Source: Gammaproteobacteria bacterium
Lineage (GTDB): Bacteria > Pseudomonadota > Gammaproteobacteria > SZUA-152
Reading direction: 5' to 3'
DNA length: 52,311 nucleotides
NCBI GenBank assembly: GCA_029882975.1
Contig: JAOUJW010000037.1
Span: 1 to 52,311, forward strand
Made by a program: the position numbers and the translations under genes. Below the pieces are notes generated by a model. That model did no database searches. It had not been told where the DNA came from and saw only the letters and a list, made by a program, of their open reading frames with translations. Below, piece after piece: positions 37,212 to 45,037 of this stretch; the first letter of the stretch is position 1; the number at the start of each line of letters is the position of its first letter.

Positions 37212-37844
37212 ATGGTAAATAAACGATACCCTTTGGTGGCTCGGGAAGCGTGGCTGGTTATCACGGTGCTGGTTCTGGTTTCTTTTACAGTTCACTATGC
37301 TCTGGGAGTCATCGTTGCGATTCCATTGTGGTTGCTAACCCTGGGGGCTGCCTATTTATTTCGAGATCCTAACCGTCCGGTTCCACCCAAGCCCCTTGCG
37401 GTGGTGAGCCCGGTGGACGGAACAGTGCTGGCCGTGGAGACGGTGGACGCCAGCCCATATACTGACGCGGCCGTTGTGAAAATCTGTTTGCGCATGGGGC
37501 CGGCCGATGTTTACACCATACGCAGCCCCATGGAGGGCAAGGTCCTGAAGCAATGGCTTCCACGCGAACATACCGAAAGCCAAGCAGGTTGCGACCGCTT
37601 TGCCCAATGGGTGCAAAGTGATGAGCAGGACGATGTGATACTCACGGTTAAACCGTCCCATGTTTTGAAACGACCGCATTGCTATGTACACAGTGGGGAG
37701 CGAGTGGGACAGGGGCAGCGTTGCGGCATAGCACCTTTTGGAGCCATTGTGGATGTGTACGTGCCGAATTCCTCTCGGATTGAAACCCAAAAAGGTGATA
37801 GAGTGCACGCCGGTTCGGACACATTGGCGACTTTGGTGCACTAG
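37212..37844 (+). CDS. Phosphatidylserine decarboxylase-like protein lacking active-site residues
   Basis: The 210-residue protein has the architecture of short-type Psd: two N-terminal membrane segments, FRDPNRPVP, VSPVDGTVLAVE, and the C-terminal VDVYVP...GDRVHAGSDTLA. Short Psd proenzymes self-cleave at Gly-Ser (family pattern RFGSRVDVYLP) to make the pyruvoyl group. Here that site reads PFGAIVDVYVP, so the serine is Ala178 (GCC, 37743-37745). The conserved DVHVNR region reads DVYTIR (Tyr101). The Asp of the PxDG motif remains. Position between ilvC and pssA is the normal place of psd. It is probably a pseudoenzyme or has another function, and a working Psd should exist elsewhere if the cell makes phosphatidylethanolamine. 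Confidence 0.82.
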   Translation: MVNKRYPLVAREAWLVITVLVLVSFTVHYALGVIVAIPLWLLTLGAAYLFRDPNRPVPPKPLAVVSPVDGTVLAVETVDASPYTDAAVVKICLRMGPADVYTIRSPMEGKVLKQWLPREHTESQAGCDRFAQWVQSDEQDDVILTVKPSHVLKRPHCYVHSGERVGQGQRCGIAPFGAIVDVYVPNSSRIETQKGDRVHAGSDTLATLVH

Positions 37845-37848
37845 GGCT

Positions 37849-37944
37849 GACGAAACGACAGTTAGACGAAACGACAGTTAGACGAAACGACAGTTAGACG
37901 AAACGACAGTTAGACGAAACTACAGTTGGACGAAACTGCAAATG
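37849..37944 (+). repeat. 16-bp tandem repeat, six units
   Basis: The unit GACGAAACGACAGTTA occurs four times exactly (37849-37912) and twice with changes (37913-37944). It starts just after the psd-like stop codon and ends about 85 bases before pssA. It contains no inverted symmetry and codes for nothing obvious. Confidence 0.95.
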
Positions 37945-38027
37945 CCGGATTAAACAACCAAACCCAAATGACAAATTGCAAACCAATTTACTACCAATCA
38001 AGCTAATCAAGCAGTCGGGAACAGCAT

Positions 38028-38903
38028 ATGGACAACGGCTCGGAAAAACCGCTCAGCAGTGAAGAAAAGAAAAGACGACGGGGTATATACCTGTTACCCA
38101 ATTTGTTTACCACAGCCTGTTTGTTTTCAGGATTCTATGCTGTGGTGGCGGCCATGGGTGGGCGCTATGAAGCGGCCGCCATAGCCGTTTTTATTGCCAT
38201 GGTGATGGATGGCTTGGACGGCCGGGTGGCTCGTCTCACTAACACCCAGACGGATTTTGGGGCTCAATACGACAGTTTGGCAGACATGGTTTCCTTCGGT
38301 GTGGCACCGGCTTTGGTCATGTATGCTTGGTCTTTGAGTCAACTGGGAAAACCCGGTTGGCTGGCGGCCTTTATATACACAGCGGCGGCTGCGTTGCGAT
38401 TGGCGCGATTTAATACCCAGGTGGGTGTTGCCGACAAGCGCTATTTTCAAGGTTTGGCCAGTCCGGCTGCGGCAGCTACAGTGATGGGTGGTGTCTGGGT
38501 GGCGGTGGACTTCAATTTCACCGGCGCAGACCTGAAAATTGTGGCGTTTATCCTGACGGTTGCCTGCGGTGTGCTCATGGTCAGTAATGTGCGTTACCGC
38601 AGTTTCAAAGATTTGGATTTGAAAGGCAAAGTCCCGTTTGTAGCCATGCTGGTACTGGTGCTGGTGTTTGTGTTTATCTCTTTTGATCCGCCCACCGTAT
38701 TGTTTTGTATATTTTTTCTGTATGCCATGTCGGGGCCCGTTTTTATGATTCCCACATTGCGCCAACGACTTAAAGCCAAACGCGCGGCGAGAGCGGCAGT
38801 ATCACCGCAGCAAACCGAGGTGGAGCAAGAGGATGCTTTGCCTGACGCGAACTCCGGATTGGGGTCCACAGGGGATGACGAGGAGCGCAAACATCTGAAC
38901 TAA
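38028..38903 (+). CDS. pssA: CDP-diacylglycerol-serine O-phosphatidyltransferase
   Basis: The 291-residue membrane protein has the CDP-alcohol phosphatidyltransferase signature D-G-x2-A-R-x8-G-x3-D-x3-D (MDGLDGRVARLTNT, FGAQYDSLAD) and about seven to eight membrane helices. It makes phosphatidylserine from CDP-diacylglycerol and serine; this is the integral-membrane type, not the E. coli peripheral type. The C-terminal tail of about 45 residues is acidic and variable. The next step would be Psd, but the neighbouring Psd-like protein seems inactive. Confidence 0.95.
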   Translation: MDNGSEKPLSSEEKKRRRGIYLLPNLFTTACLFSGFYAVVAAMGGRYEAAAIAVFIAMVMDGLDGRVARLTNTQTDFGAQYDSLADMVSFGVAPALVMYAWSLSQLGKPGWLAAFIYTAAAALRLARFNTQVGVADKRYFQGLASPAAAATVMGGVWVAVDFNFTGADLKIVAFILTVACGVLMVSNVRYRSFKDLDLKGKVPFVAMLVLVLVFVFISFDPPTVLFCIFFLYAMSGPVFMIPTLRQRLKAKRAARAAVSPQQTEVEQEDALPDANSGLGSTGDDEERKHLN

Positions 38904-39039
38904 CTATCTGCCGCTTATTGGGTGCCTAAAACCAAGATCTAACCCCAAGATTTCCAGACTGCCCGGTTCAATGTGTCAAAGCTCATAACATTGGCATTGG
39001 AGACTTGAATCTTTTAGTTTTTTATGTTTTATTTATGTT

Positions 39040-39123
39040 ATGAATTTTAACCTTCTTGACAACTTCTTCTCTTTTTCCGTGGCTGCTCTACCGGCCGTTC
39101 TGCTGCTGCCCTGCGGGCAGTGA
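39040..39123 (+). CDS. Putative leucine leader peptide of leuA
   Basis: A 27-codon ORF, MNFNLLDN...LLLPCGQ, with six Leu codons, four of them near its end (CTA, then CTG CTG CTG). It lies 170 bases before leuA, where gammaproteobacteria often carry a leucine attenuator leader. The CTG run leads straight into a hairpin (39106-39120) that contains the stop-proximal codons. No clear Shine-Dalgarno precedes the ATG, which lowers confidence. Under leucine starvation a ribosome stalled at the CTG run would alter downstream pairing. Confidence 0.5.
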   Translation: MNFNLLDNFFSFSVAALPAVLLLPCGQ

Positions 39124-39222
39124 ATCCTACTTAAAAAATATCCAGTTTATCTACCCTTATCCTGCGTTTCTTAACAACGCGGTCGGCGTGTTGTCCCCAA
39201 TGGGACGGTTCACATCTAAGGG
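39106..39222 (+). promoter_or_regulatory. Structured leader of leuA
   Basis: Hairpin 1 is CTGCCC / GGGCAG (39106-39111 / 39115-39120). An outer stem CCCTTA / TAAGGG (39154-39159 / 39217-39222) encloses GCGTT / AACGC (39164-39168 / 39176-39180) and GTCCC / GGGAC (39193-39197 / 39202-39206). A further hairpin, ATCATAC / GTATGAT, lies at about 39248-39268 close to the leuA start. No T-run is present, so control would be by Rho or translation. Confidence 0.45.
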
Positions 39223-39292
39223 AGAAGCGAACAAAAGCATGCGCCAAAAATCATACAAACTGGTATGATGCGCACAAATACGGAGCAATACC

Positions 39293-40831
39293 ATGAGCGA
39301 GAAGTTGATAATTTTTGATACCACGTTGCGTGATGGGGAACAAAGCCCGGGCGCGTCTATGACCAAAGAAGAAAAAATTCGAATTGCCACCGCGCTGGAA
39401 AAAATGCATGTGGACGTGATCGAAGCGGGGTTTCCTATCGCCAGTCAGGGAGATTTCGAAGCGGTGCAGGCAGTGGCTAATACCATCAAAAACAGTACTG
39501 TCTGTGGTTTGGCTCGAGCCTTGGACAAAGACATAGACCGTGCCGGCGAGGCGCTTAAGGGAGCAGCATCGGCACGTATCCATACCTTTATAGCCACTTC
39601 GCCCATCCACATGAAAATGAAATTGCGTATGTCGTCTCAGGAAGTGTTGGATCAAGCGGTGTATGCGGTGAAACGGGCTCGGCAATTTACAGATAATGTG
39701 GAGTTTTCACCCGAAGACGCCGGTCGCTCTGAGTTGGATTTTTTGTGCCGGGTATTGGAAGCGGTTATTGATGCGGGCGCGCGCACGGTCAATATCCCGG
39801 ACACCGTGGGATACAATGTGCCCGATCAGTTCGGATCTTTGATACGCCAGTTAATTGAAAAAGTGCCCAACTCAGACAAGGCGGTATTTTCGGTACATTG
39901 CCACAACGATTTGGGTTTGGCCGTGGCCAATTCCTTATCGGCCGTACTCAATGGTGCCCGGCAGGTAGAATGCACCATCAATGGTTTGGGAGAACGGGCC
40001 GGCAATGCCTCTTTGGAAGAAGTGGTCATGGCCGTAACCACACGCCAGGATATTTTTCCCTGTAATGTCGGTCATATCGATAAAACACAAATAGTACCTT
40101 GTTCCCGCTTGGTGTCCGGAATCACCGGTTTTACCGTGCAGCCCAATAAGGCCATTGTAGGGGTAAACGCATTTGCTCACGAGTCGGGAATTCATCAAGA
40201 CGGCGTGTTGAAAAGCCGGGAAACTTACGAAATTATGCGTGCCGAGGATGTGGGCTGGAGCACCAATCGCATGGTGCTGGGTAAACATTCCGGGCGCAAT
40301 GCATTTAAAACCCGCTTACAGGAATTGGGTATCAGCTTCGCCTCTGAGCAGGAATTAAACCAGACGTTTCTTCGTTTTAAGGAATTGGCGGACAAGAAGC
40401 ACGAAATTTACGATGACGATTTACAGGCCTTGGCTACCACCGCAAACCTGGAATCTGTGAACGAACGCATCAAATTGGTTTCATTGAAGGTGTGTTCTGA
40501 AACCGGGGAAACGCCTTGCGCGCAGGTGACCGTGACCATTGACGGTAAGGAGCAAAATGCCAGCAGCGAAGGCGGAGGGCCGGTGGATGCGGCATATCAG
40601 GCTATTGAATCCGTCGTCAAAAGCGAGAGTACGCTGCAGTTGTATTCGGTCAACAACATCACCACGGGCACGGACTCACAGGGAGAAGTTACGGTCAGAC
40701 TGGAAAAAGCCGGACATATAGTTAACGGCCAGGGTGCCGATACAGATATAGTGATTGCATCAGCTAAAGCCTATATTAATGCTTTAAACAAAATTGTTGC
40801 GCCGGAGCAAAGACAACACCCGCAGGTATAG
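39293..40831 (+). CDS. leuA: 2-isopropylmalate synthase
   Basis: The 512-residue enzyme has the DRE-TIM motif [16 protein letters not shown], the metal-binding [28 protein letters not shown] and the C-terminal leucine-feedback domain (about 380-505). It condenses acetyl-CoA with 2-oxoisovalerate, the first committed step to leucine. GGAG lies 8 bases before the ATG. A 389-base leader upstream is described separately. leuB, leuC and leuD are not in the window. Confidence 0.96.
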   Translation: MSEKLIIFDTTLRDGEQSPGASMTKEEKIRIATALEKMHVDVIEAGFPIASQGDFEAVQAVANTIKNSTVCGLARALDKDIDRAGEALKGAASARIHTFIATSPIHMKMKLRMSSQEVLDQAVYAVKRARQFTDNVEFSPEDAGRSELDFLCRVLEAVIDAGARTVNIPDTVGYNVPDQFGSLIRQLIEKVPNSDKAVFSVHCHNDLGLAVANSLSAVLNGARQVECTINGLGERAGNASLEEVVMAVTTRQDIFPCNVGHIDKTQIVPCSRLVSGITGFTVQPNKAIVGVNAFAHESGIHQDGVLKSRETYEIMRAEDVGWSTNRMVLGKHSGRNAFKTRLQELGISFASEQELNQTFLRFKELADKKHEIYDDDLQALATTANLESVNERIKLVSLKVCSETGETPCAQVTVTIDGKEQNASSEGGGPVDAAYQAIESVVKSESTLQLYSVNNITTGTDSQGEVTVRLEKAGHIVNGQGADTDIVIASAKAYINALNKIVAPEQRQHPQV

Positions 40832-40851
40832 AGACAAGAGTACGGACTAAA

Positions 40852-41634
40852 GTGGATACATTGCAGCAACAATATCTTCAAGCGCTGGGCATACAGACCT
40901 GGGAACTGAAGCTCACTCCGGAGACGGGTGTGGATGACAGTTGCAAGGTTTCGGCGCGGGCACACTCCCTGGAGTCAATCCAGAGTCCGGTCGCTGTGCC
41001 GGAGCCGCAAAGGGAATCTGTACCGCGATCATCCCCGAACTCGCCCCCGGCGGACTGGAAAACTCTGCAGTACCGGGTGCAACACTGTGATAAGTGCTCT
41101 TTACACCAAAATCGCACCCAGGCCGTATTTGGGGTAGGGGACATGCAAGCTCGTTGGATGGTTATCGGCGAAGCTCCCGGAGCCGATGAGGATCTTCAGG
41201 GGGAGCCCTTTGTGGGGCGGGCGGGGCAACTGCTGAATGAAATGTTGCTCGCCATGGGGTTGAAACGAGAGCAAGTATATATTGCCAATATCCTCAAATG
41301 TCGTCCGCCGAATAACCGTGATCCACGCCCCGAAGAGGTGCAGCAGTGTGAAGGCTATTTGCAGGCGCAAATTCAGTTGATTCAACCCCGATTGATCCTG
41401 GCATTAGGTCGTATTGCGGCGCAAAATTTGTTGCGCACTGACACGGCCGTGGGGCGATTGCGCAAACAACGCTTTGAATATTGTGATATACCCGTGATTG
41501 TAACTTACCATCCGGCCTATTTGCTGCGCTCCGGTAAAGAGAAACGTAAAGCCTGGCAGGACTTATTATATGCCATGCAGGTGTATCGAAGCTTGGAGAA
41601 AAAGGAATTGGAACAACAGGGGTTGCTGCAGTGA
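40852..41634 (+). CDS. Uracil-DNA glycosylase, Fe-S (family 4/5) type
   Basis: The 260-residue protein has motif A GEAPGADED, motif B TYHPAYLLR and four cysteines for a 4Fe-4S cluster (CDKC, then LKC and VQQC spaced 15-16 residues apart), as in family 4 enzymes. It removes uracil from DNA. An N-terminal stretch of about 70 residues ahead of the catalytic domain (PEPQRESVPRSSPNSPPA) is Pro/Ser-rich and common in gammaproteobacterial versions annotated as 'DNA polymerase'. The start is GTG 40852. It overlaps rimI by 4 bases. Confidence 0.92.
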   Translation: MDTLQQQYLQALGIQTWELKLTPETGVDDSCKVSARAHSLESIQSPVAVPEPQRESVPRSSPNSPPADWKTLQYRVQHCDKCSLHQNRTQAVFGVGDMQARWMVIGEAPGADEDLQGEPFVGRAGQLLNEMLLAMGLKREQVYIANILKCRPPNNRDPRPEEVQQCEGYLQAQIQLIQPRLILALGRIAAQNLLRTDTAVGRLRKQRFEYCDIPVIVTYHPAYLLRSGKEKRKAWQDLLYAMQVYRSLEKKELEQQGLLQ

Positions 41635-42098
41635 GCGCCGTTATGCAGCAGCCAAGCTTTGATGTACGGCCTATGCAGGCAGGTGATGTGATTGCCGTTA
41701 TGGATATCGAAATGCAGATGTATGCTTTTCCCTGGACCCGGCAGATTTTTCTGGATTGCCTGCGCGTGGGCTACGATTGCCTGGTGGGGGAGCATGACGG
41801 CGAGGTGGCCGGCTATGCCATTATGTCCAGTGGCGCGGGCGAGGCGCATTTGCTGAATCTGTGCACCCGCACAGAGCAGCAGCGGCGTGGACTGGGTGAA
41901 ACCTTGTTACGGCGCGTGATTGCATTAGCGAAATCCAAACAAGTGGATTCACTGTTTTTAGAAGTCAGACCTTCCAATCATGCGGCCCTGCATCTGTACA
42001 GTAAAATAGGCTTTAATCAGGTGGGACTGCGTAAAAATTACTATCCCACTTCTCACGGGCGCGAAGACGCGGTGATTTTGGCATACGCCATCGACTAA
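41631..42098 (+). CDS. rimI: Ribosomal protein S18 alanine N-acetyltransferase
   Basis: The GNAT-fold protein of 155 residues has the acetyl-CoA loop RTEQQRRGLGETLL and the RimI signatures FLEVRPSNHAALHLYSKIGF and RKNYYP. It acetylates the N-terminal Ala of S18. GTG 41631 overlaps the upstream stop (GTGA); ATG 41643 is an alternative start. tsaB, a frequent neighbour, is not here. Confidence 0.93.
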   Translation: MSAVMQQPSFDVRPMQAGDVIAVMDIEMQMYAFPWTRQIFLDCLRVGYDCLVGEHDGEVAGYAIMSSGAGEAHLLNLCTRTEQQRRGLGETLLRRVIALAKSKQVDSLFLEVRPSNHAALHLYSKIGFNQVGLRKNYYPTSHGREDAVILAYAID

Positions 42099-42107
42099 GG
42101 AATCTCT

Positions 42108-43037
42108 TTGTATCCCGCAATATTTCTAATGGGTCCAACGGCCTCGGGGAAAACTGCGTTGGCATTTGAGTTGGTGCAGCAACTACCCTGTGAGATTATC
42201 AGTGTCGACTCAGCTTTGGTGTATCGGGGTATGGATATCGGTACGGCCAAACCGGATGCCCGCTTGCTACAACAGGCCCCGCACCGGCTTATTGATATTT
42301 GTGATCCTTCAGAAACTTATTCCGCCGCTCGGTTTCGTCAGGATGCTTTACTGGCCATGGAGGAAATACAGCGAGCGGGTAAGATTCCCCTGTTGGTGGG
42401 CGGGACTTTTCTGTATTTTCGGGCTTTGGAGCAAGGCCTGTCTCCCTTACCGCAAGCGAATGCTCAGGTGCGTCAGAAAATCGAACAGTGGGCGCAACAA
42501 CAGGGATGGGAGCAGGTACACCGGCGTTTGCGTCAAGTGGACCCGGAGGCGGCACAACGGATCCATCCCAATGACCCACAACGAATCCAGCGCGCTTTGG
42601 AAGTTTATGAGATCACCGGAATGTCTATGAGTGAACTGATGGCCAAAGGCAGGGATGACGCTCCTCCATATAACATCAGTAAAATAGTCGTCGCGCCGCA
42701 GGATCGAACCGTGCTGCATGAACGTATCGCTGCACGTCTTAACATTATGATGCAACAGGGGTTTATTGAAGAAGTTCAAGGCCTGTGGGAGCGAGGTGAT
42801 CTGAACGCGGAACTGCCGTCCATGCGCGCTGTCGGATATCGGCAGGTATGGCAATATTTGCAGGGCGAATTAGAGCGTGTCCAGCTCGAGGAAAAAATCC
42901 TGTTTGCAACCCGCCAATACGCCAAACGGCAGTTAACCTGGTTGCGTTCTGAGGCCAATGCCCAGTGGTTTGACCCCACTGAGCAAGAAATTTTACCAAA
43001 TGTATTGAAAAAGTTGAGATTCGACACCATTTTTTGA
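42108..43037 (+). CDS. miaA: tRNA dimethylallyltransferase
   Basis: The 309-residue protein has the P-loop GPTASGKT, the substrate region SVDSALVYRGMDIGTAKP, and VGGTFLYFRAL. It prenylates A37 in tRNAs reading UNN codons. The start is TTG 42108 with AAGGA upstream; the first ATG (residue 7) would cut into the P-loop region. hfq follows after 150 bases, the conserved miaA-hfq-hflX order. Confidence 0.96.
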   Translation: MYPAIFLMGPTASGKTALAFELVQQLPCEIISVDSALVYRGMDIGTAKPDARLLQQAPHRLIDICDPSETYSAARFRQDALLAMEEIQRAGKIPLLVGGTFLYFRALEQGLSPLPQANAQVRQKIEQWAQQQGWEQVHRRLRQVDPEAAQRIHPNDPQRIQRALEVYEITGMSMSELMAKGRDDAPPYNISKIVVAPQDRTVLHERIAARLNIMMQQGFIEEVQGLWERGDLNAELPSMRAVGYRQVWQYLQGELERVQLEEKILFATRQYAKRQLTWLRSEANAQWFDPTEQEILPNVLKKLRFDTIF

Positions 43038-43064
43038 ACTTTCAATATGGAAATCAACCTAATG

Positions 43065-43073
43065 TGCTATAGT
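43065..43073 (+). promoter_or_regulatory. Possible extended -10 promoter for hfq
   Basis: TGCTATAGT fits an extended -10 (TG-N-TATAAT with one mismatch), 114 bases before the hfq ATG and after the miaA stop. No -35 is needed for this class. Tentative. Confidence 0.35.
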
Positions 43074-43186
43074 TTTTGTAAGTTTGCGGCATTTCCGCGA
43101 ACCGGCGCGCTTAATTGGGCGAGATCATGGACTTTGTGATTTCCTCCTAATTTATACAACAAAGATAAAATTGAGGAGATTTTGAC

Positions 43187-43435
43187 ATGCCAAAAGGGCA
43201 ATCACTACAAGACCCTTTCTTAAATGCTCTGAGAAAAGAACGAGTACCCGTGGCGATCTATCTCGTTAACGGCATTAAACTACAAGGGCAAATTGATTCG
43301 TTTGATCAATTCGTAGTACTTCTGAAGAACAGCGTTAGTCAAATGGTGTATAAACATGCAATTTCAACAGTGGTTCCGGCACGTAATGTTAAGTTGCCAG
43401 CCAGCGAAACCAATTCAGAACCAAGAAGTTCATAA
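43187..43435 (+). CDS. hfq: RNA chaperone Hfq
   Basis: The 82-residue Sm-like protein shows Sm1 ([25 protein letters not shown]) and Sm2 ([10 protein letters not shown]), with the Q8/F42/K56/H57 RNA-binding set (LQDPFLN, FDQFVV, YKHA). The C-terminal tail is short (about 15 residues). It matches small RNAs to mRNAs. GAGGAG precedes the ATG. Confidence 0.97.
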   Translation: MPKGQSLQDPFLNALRKERVPVAIYLVNGIKLQGQIDSFDQFVVLLKNSVSQMVYKHAISTVVPARNVKLPASETNSEPRSS

Positions 43436-43469
43436 ATTTGTCCCCAGATTTTTTAGTACCTGTTCGGTA

Positions 43470-43495
43470 GGGGGCGCCCTTGTTTGAGCGCCCCC
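43470..43495 (+). promoter_or_regulatory. Perfect hairpin holding the hflX ribosome-binding site and start codon
   Basis: GGGGGCGC (43470-43477) pairs without mismatch with GCGCCCCC (43488-43495). The 10-base loop contains the TTG start codon (43480-43482), and the G-run that would serve as ribosome-binding site is in the left arm. Such a fold should limit hflX translation. Confidence 0.6.
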
Positions 43496-44793
43496 AATCG
43501 GGTGAACGAGCGATACTTGTCCATATCAATTTTTCATCCAATTCCGGTGATGAACAAATTCAGGAGTTTCGAGAACTGGCTGTATCAGCAGGTGCCACGC
43601 CTGTTGCTGTGGTGACAGGTTCTCGTCGTACCCCGGAACCCAAGTATTTAATCGGAGCCGCCAAAGCCGAAGAGGTGGCGGTGTTACTGAAAAGTGAAAA
43701 TGCCGATTTGGTACTGGTGGATCATGAGCTGACACCGGCTCAGGAACGTAATCTGGAACGTCTGTTACAGTGCCAGGTATTGGATCGCAGCGGATTGATA
43801 TTGGACATATTTGCTCAAAGAGCCTCGTCCCATGCGGGTCGTCTGCAAGTTGAGCTGGCGCAACTGCAACACCTATCTACGCGCTTGGTTCGCGGATGGA
43901 CTCACTTGGAACGCCAAAAGGGTGGTATAGGTTTGCGTGGTCCGGGGGAAACCCAGTTGGAAACGGACCGACGTCTTATCGGCGTACGTATAAAACAACT
44001 GAAAAAGCGCTTACAAAAAGTACAAAATAGTCGGCACCAGGGGCGCAGAGCCCGTCAAAAGGCAGAAATTCCCACCGTGTCTTTGGTTGGGTATACCAAT
44101 GCCGGTAAATCCACATTGTTTAATCGTATGACCAGCTCTGCCGTGTATGCGGCTGATCAATTGTTCGCCACATTGGATCCCACTTTGCGGCGTGTGCCTC
44201 TGGACTATGGCGATTCCATTATACTGGCGGATACGGTAGGTTTTATTCGACAACTCCCCCATGATCTGGTGGAAGCGTTTAAATCCACCCTGGAAGAAAC
44301 CCGCGAGGCGGCTTTATTGCTGCACGTGGTTGACGCCGGCGATGTTAACTACAAAGATAATATAGATCAGGTGAATTTGGTGCTGGAGGAAATCGGCGCT
44401 GATGCCGTGCGTCAGATCGAGGTGTACAATAAGATAGACTGTCTGGAACAAAGCGAACCCCGAATTGACCGGGATGCGGATGGTAAGATCAAGCGAGTGT
44501 GGTTATCTGCGGCGACCGGCAATGGAGTGGATTTATTGCAACAAGCTTTAAAGGAAGAATTTAACCGTCAAGTGCAAACCACTTGGGTCAAGTTTCCAGT
44601 AGAAGCCGGCGATATACGCGCCCATTTGTATCGAAACGGTCAAGTGCACAACGAAAGAATGAGTGGTACAGACTTGTTGTTACAGGTCACCATAGACAGT
44701 AAGGAATTGGAAAATATCACCTCAGTAATGGGTGTAATTTCCTTGTTGGACGGCGAAGATGAACAAAAAGCCGCATCAAACGGTTGCGGCTAA
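43480..44793 (+). CDS. hflX: Ribosome-associated GTPase HflX
   Basis: The 437-residue protein has the HflX N-terminal domain (FERPQSGERAILVHI, PKYLIGAAKAEEV), the coiled linker (GIGLRGPGETQLETDRRLI), and the G domain with G1 GYTNAGKST, G3 DTVGF, G4 NKID and G5 SAATG. It splits stalled ribosomes after stress. The start is TTG 43480, which gives the conserved MFERP start; later ATGs would delete conserved residues. Confidence 0.96.
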   Translation: MFERPQSGERAILVHINFSSNSGDEQIQEFRELAVSAGATPVAVVTGSRRTPEPKYLIGAAKAEEVAVLLKSENADLVLVDHELTPAQERNLERLLQCQVLDRSGLILDIFAQRASSHAGRLQVELAQLQHLSTRLVRGWTHLERQKGGIGLRGPGETQLETDRRLIGVRIKQLKKRLQKVQNSRHQGRRARQKAEIPTVSLVGYTNAGKSTLFNRMTSSAVYAADQLFATLDPTLRRVPLDYGDSIILADTVGFIRQLPHDLVEAFKSTLEETREAALLLHVVDAGDVNYKDNIDQVNLVLEEIGADAVRQIEVYNKIDCLEQSEPRIDRDADGKIKRVWLSAATGNGVDLLQQALKEEFNRQVQTTWVKFPVEAGDIRAHLYRNGQVHNERMSGTDLLLQVTIDSKELENITSVMGVISLLDGEDEQKAASNGCG

Positions 44794-45037
44794 GCGGAGA
44801 GGGTCCTACAATTCACCCCTTGGCGCGTAATTACCGGGGAATCTTTGCGTTTTTGTAAAATTCGGTAGGTTGGGCGGAGCCGGCGTAATTTGCTCTTGCC
44901 ACGGTTGGCATTTTGCCGCAAGGTCCATGGATCTGCGGGGGATGCACAAGTTTCGTGGGAGGCAGGAGCCGGGAGCGATTGGCCAGGCGACGCATCAGAT
45001 TTTTAAAACTGTTTCTAAACAAATATGGAGTAGATGA

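Noticed and set aside
37849-37944. CRISPR array
   Set aside because: Units are 16 bp and directly joined with no spacers; there are no cas genes.
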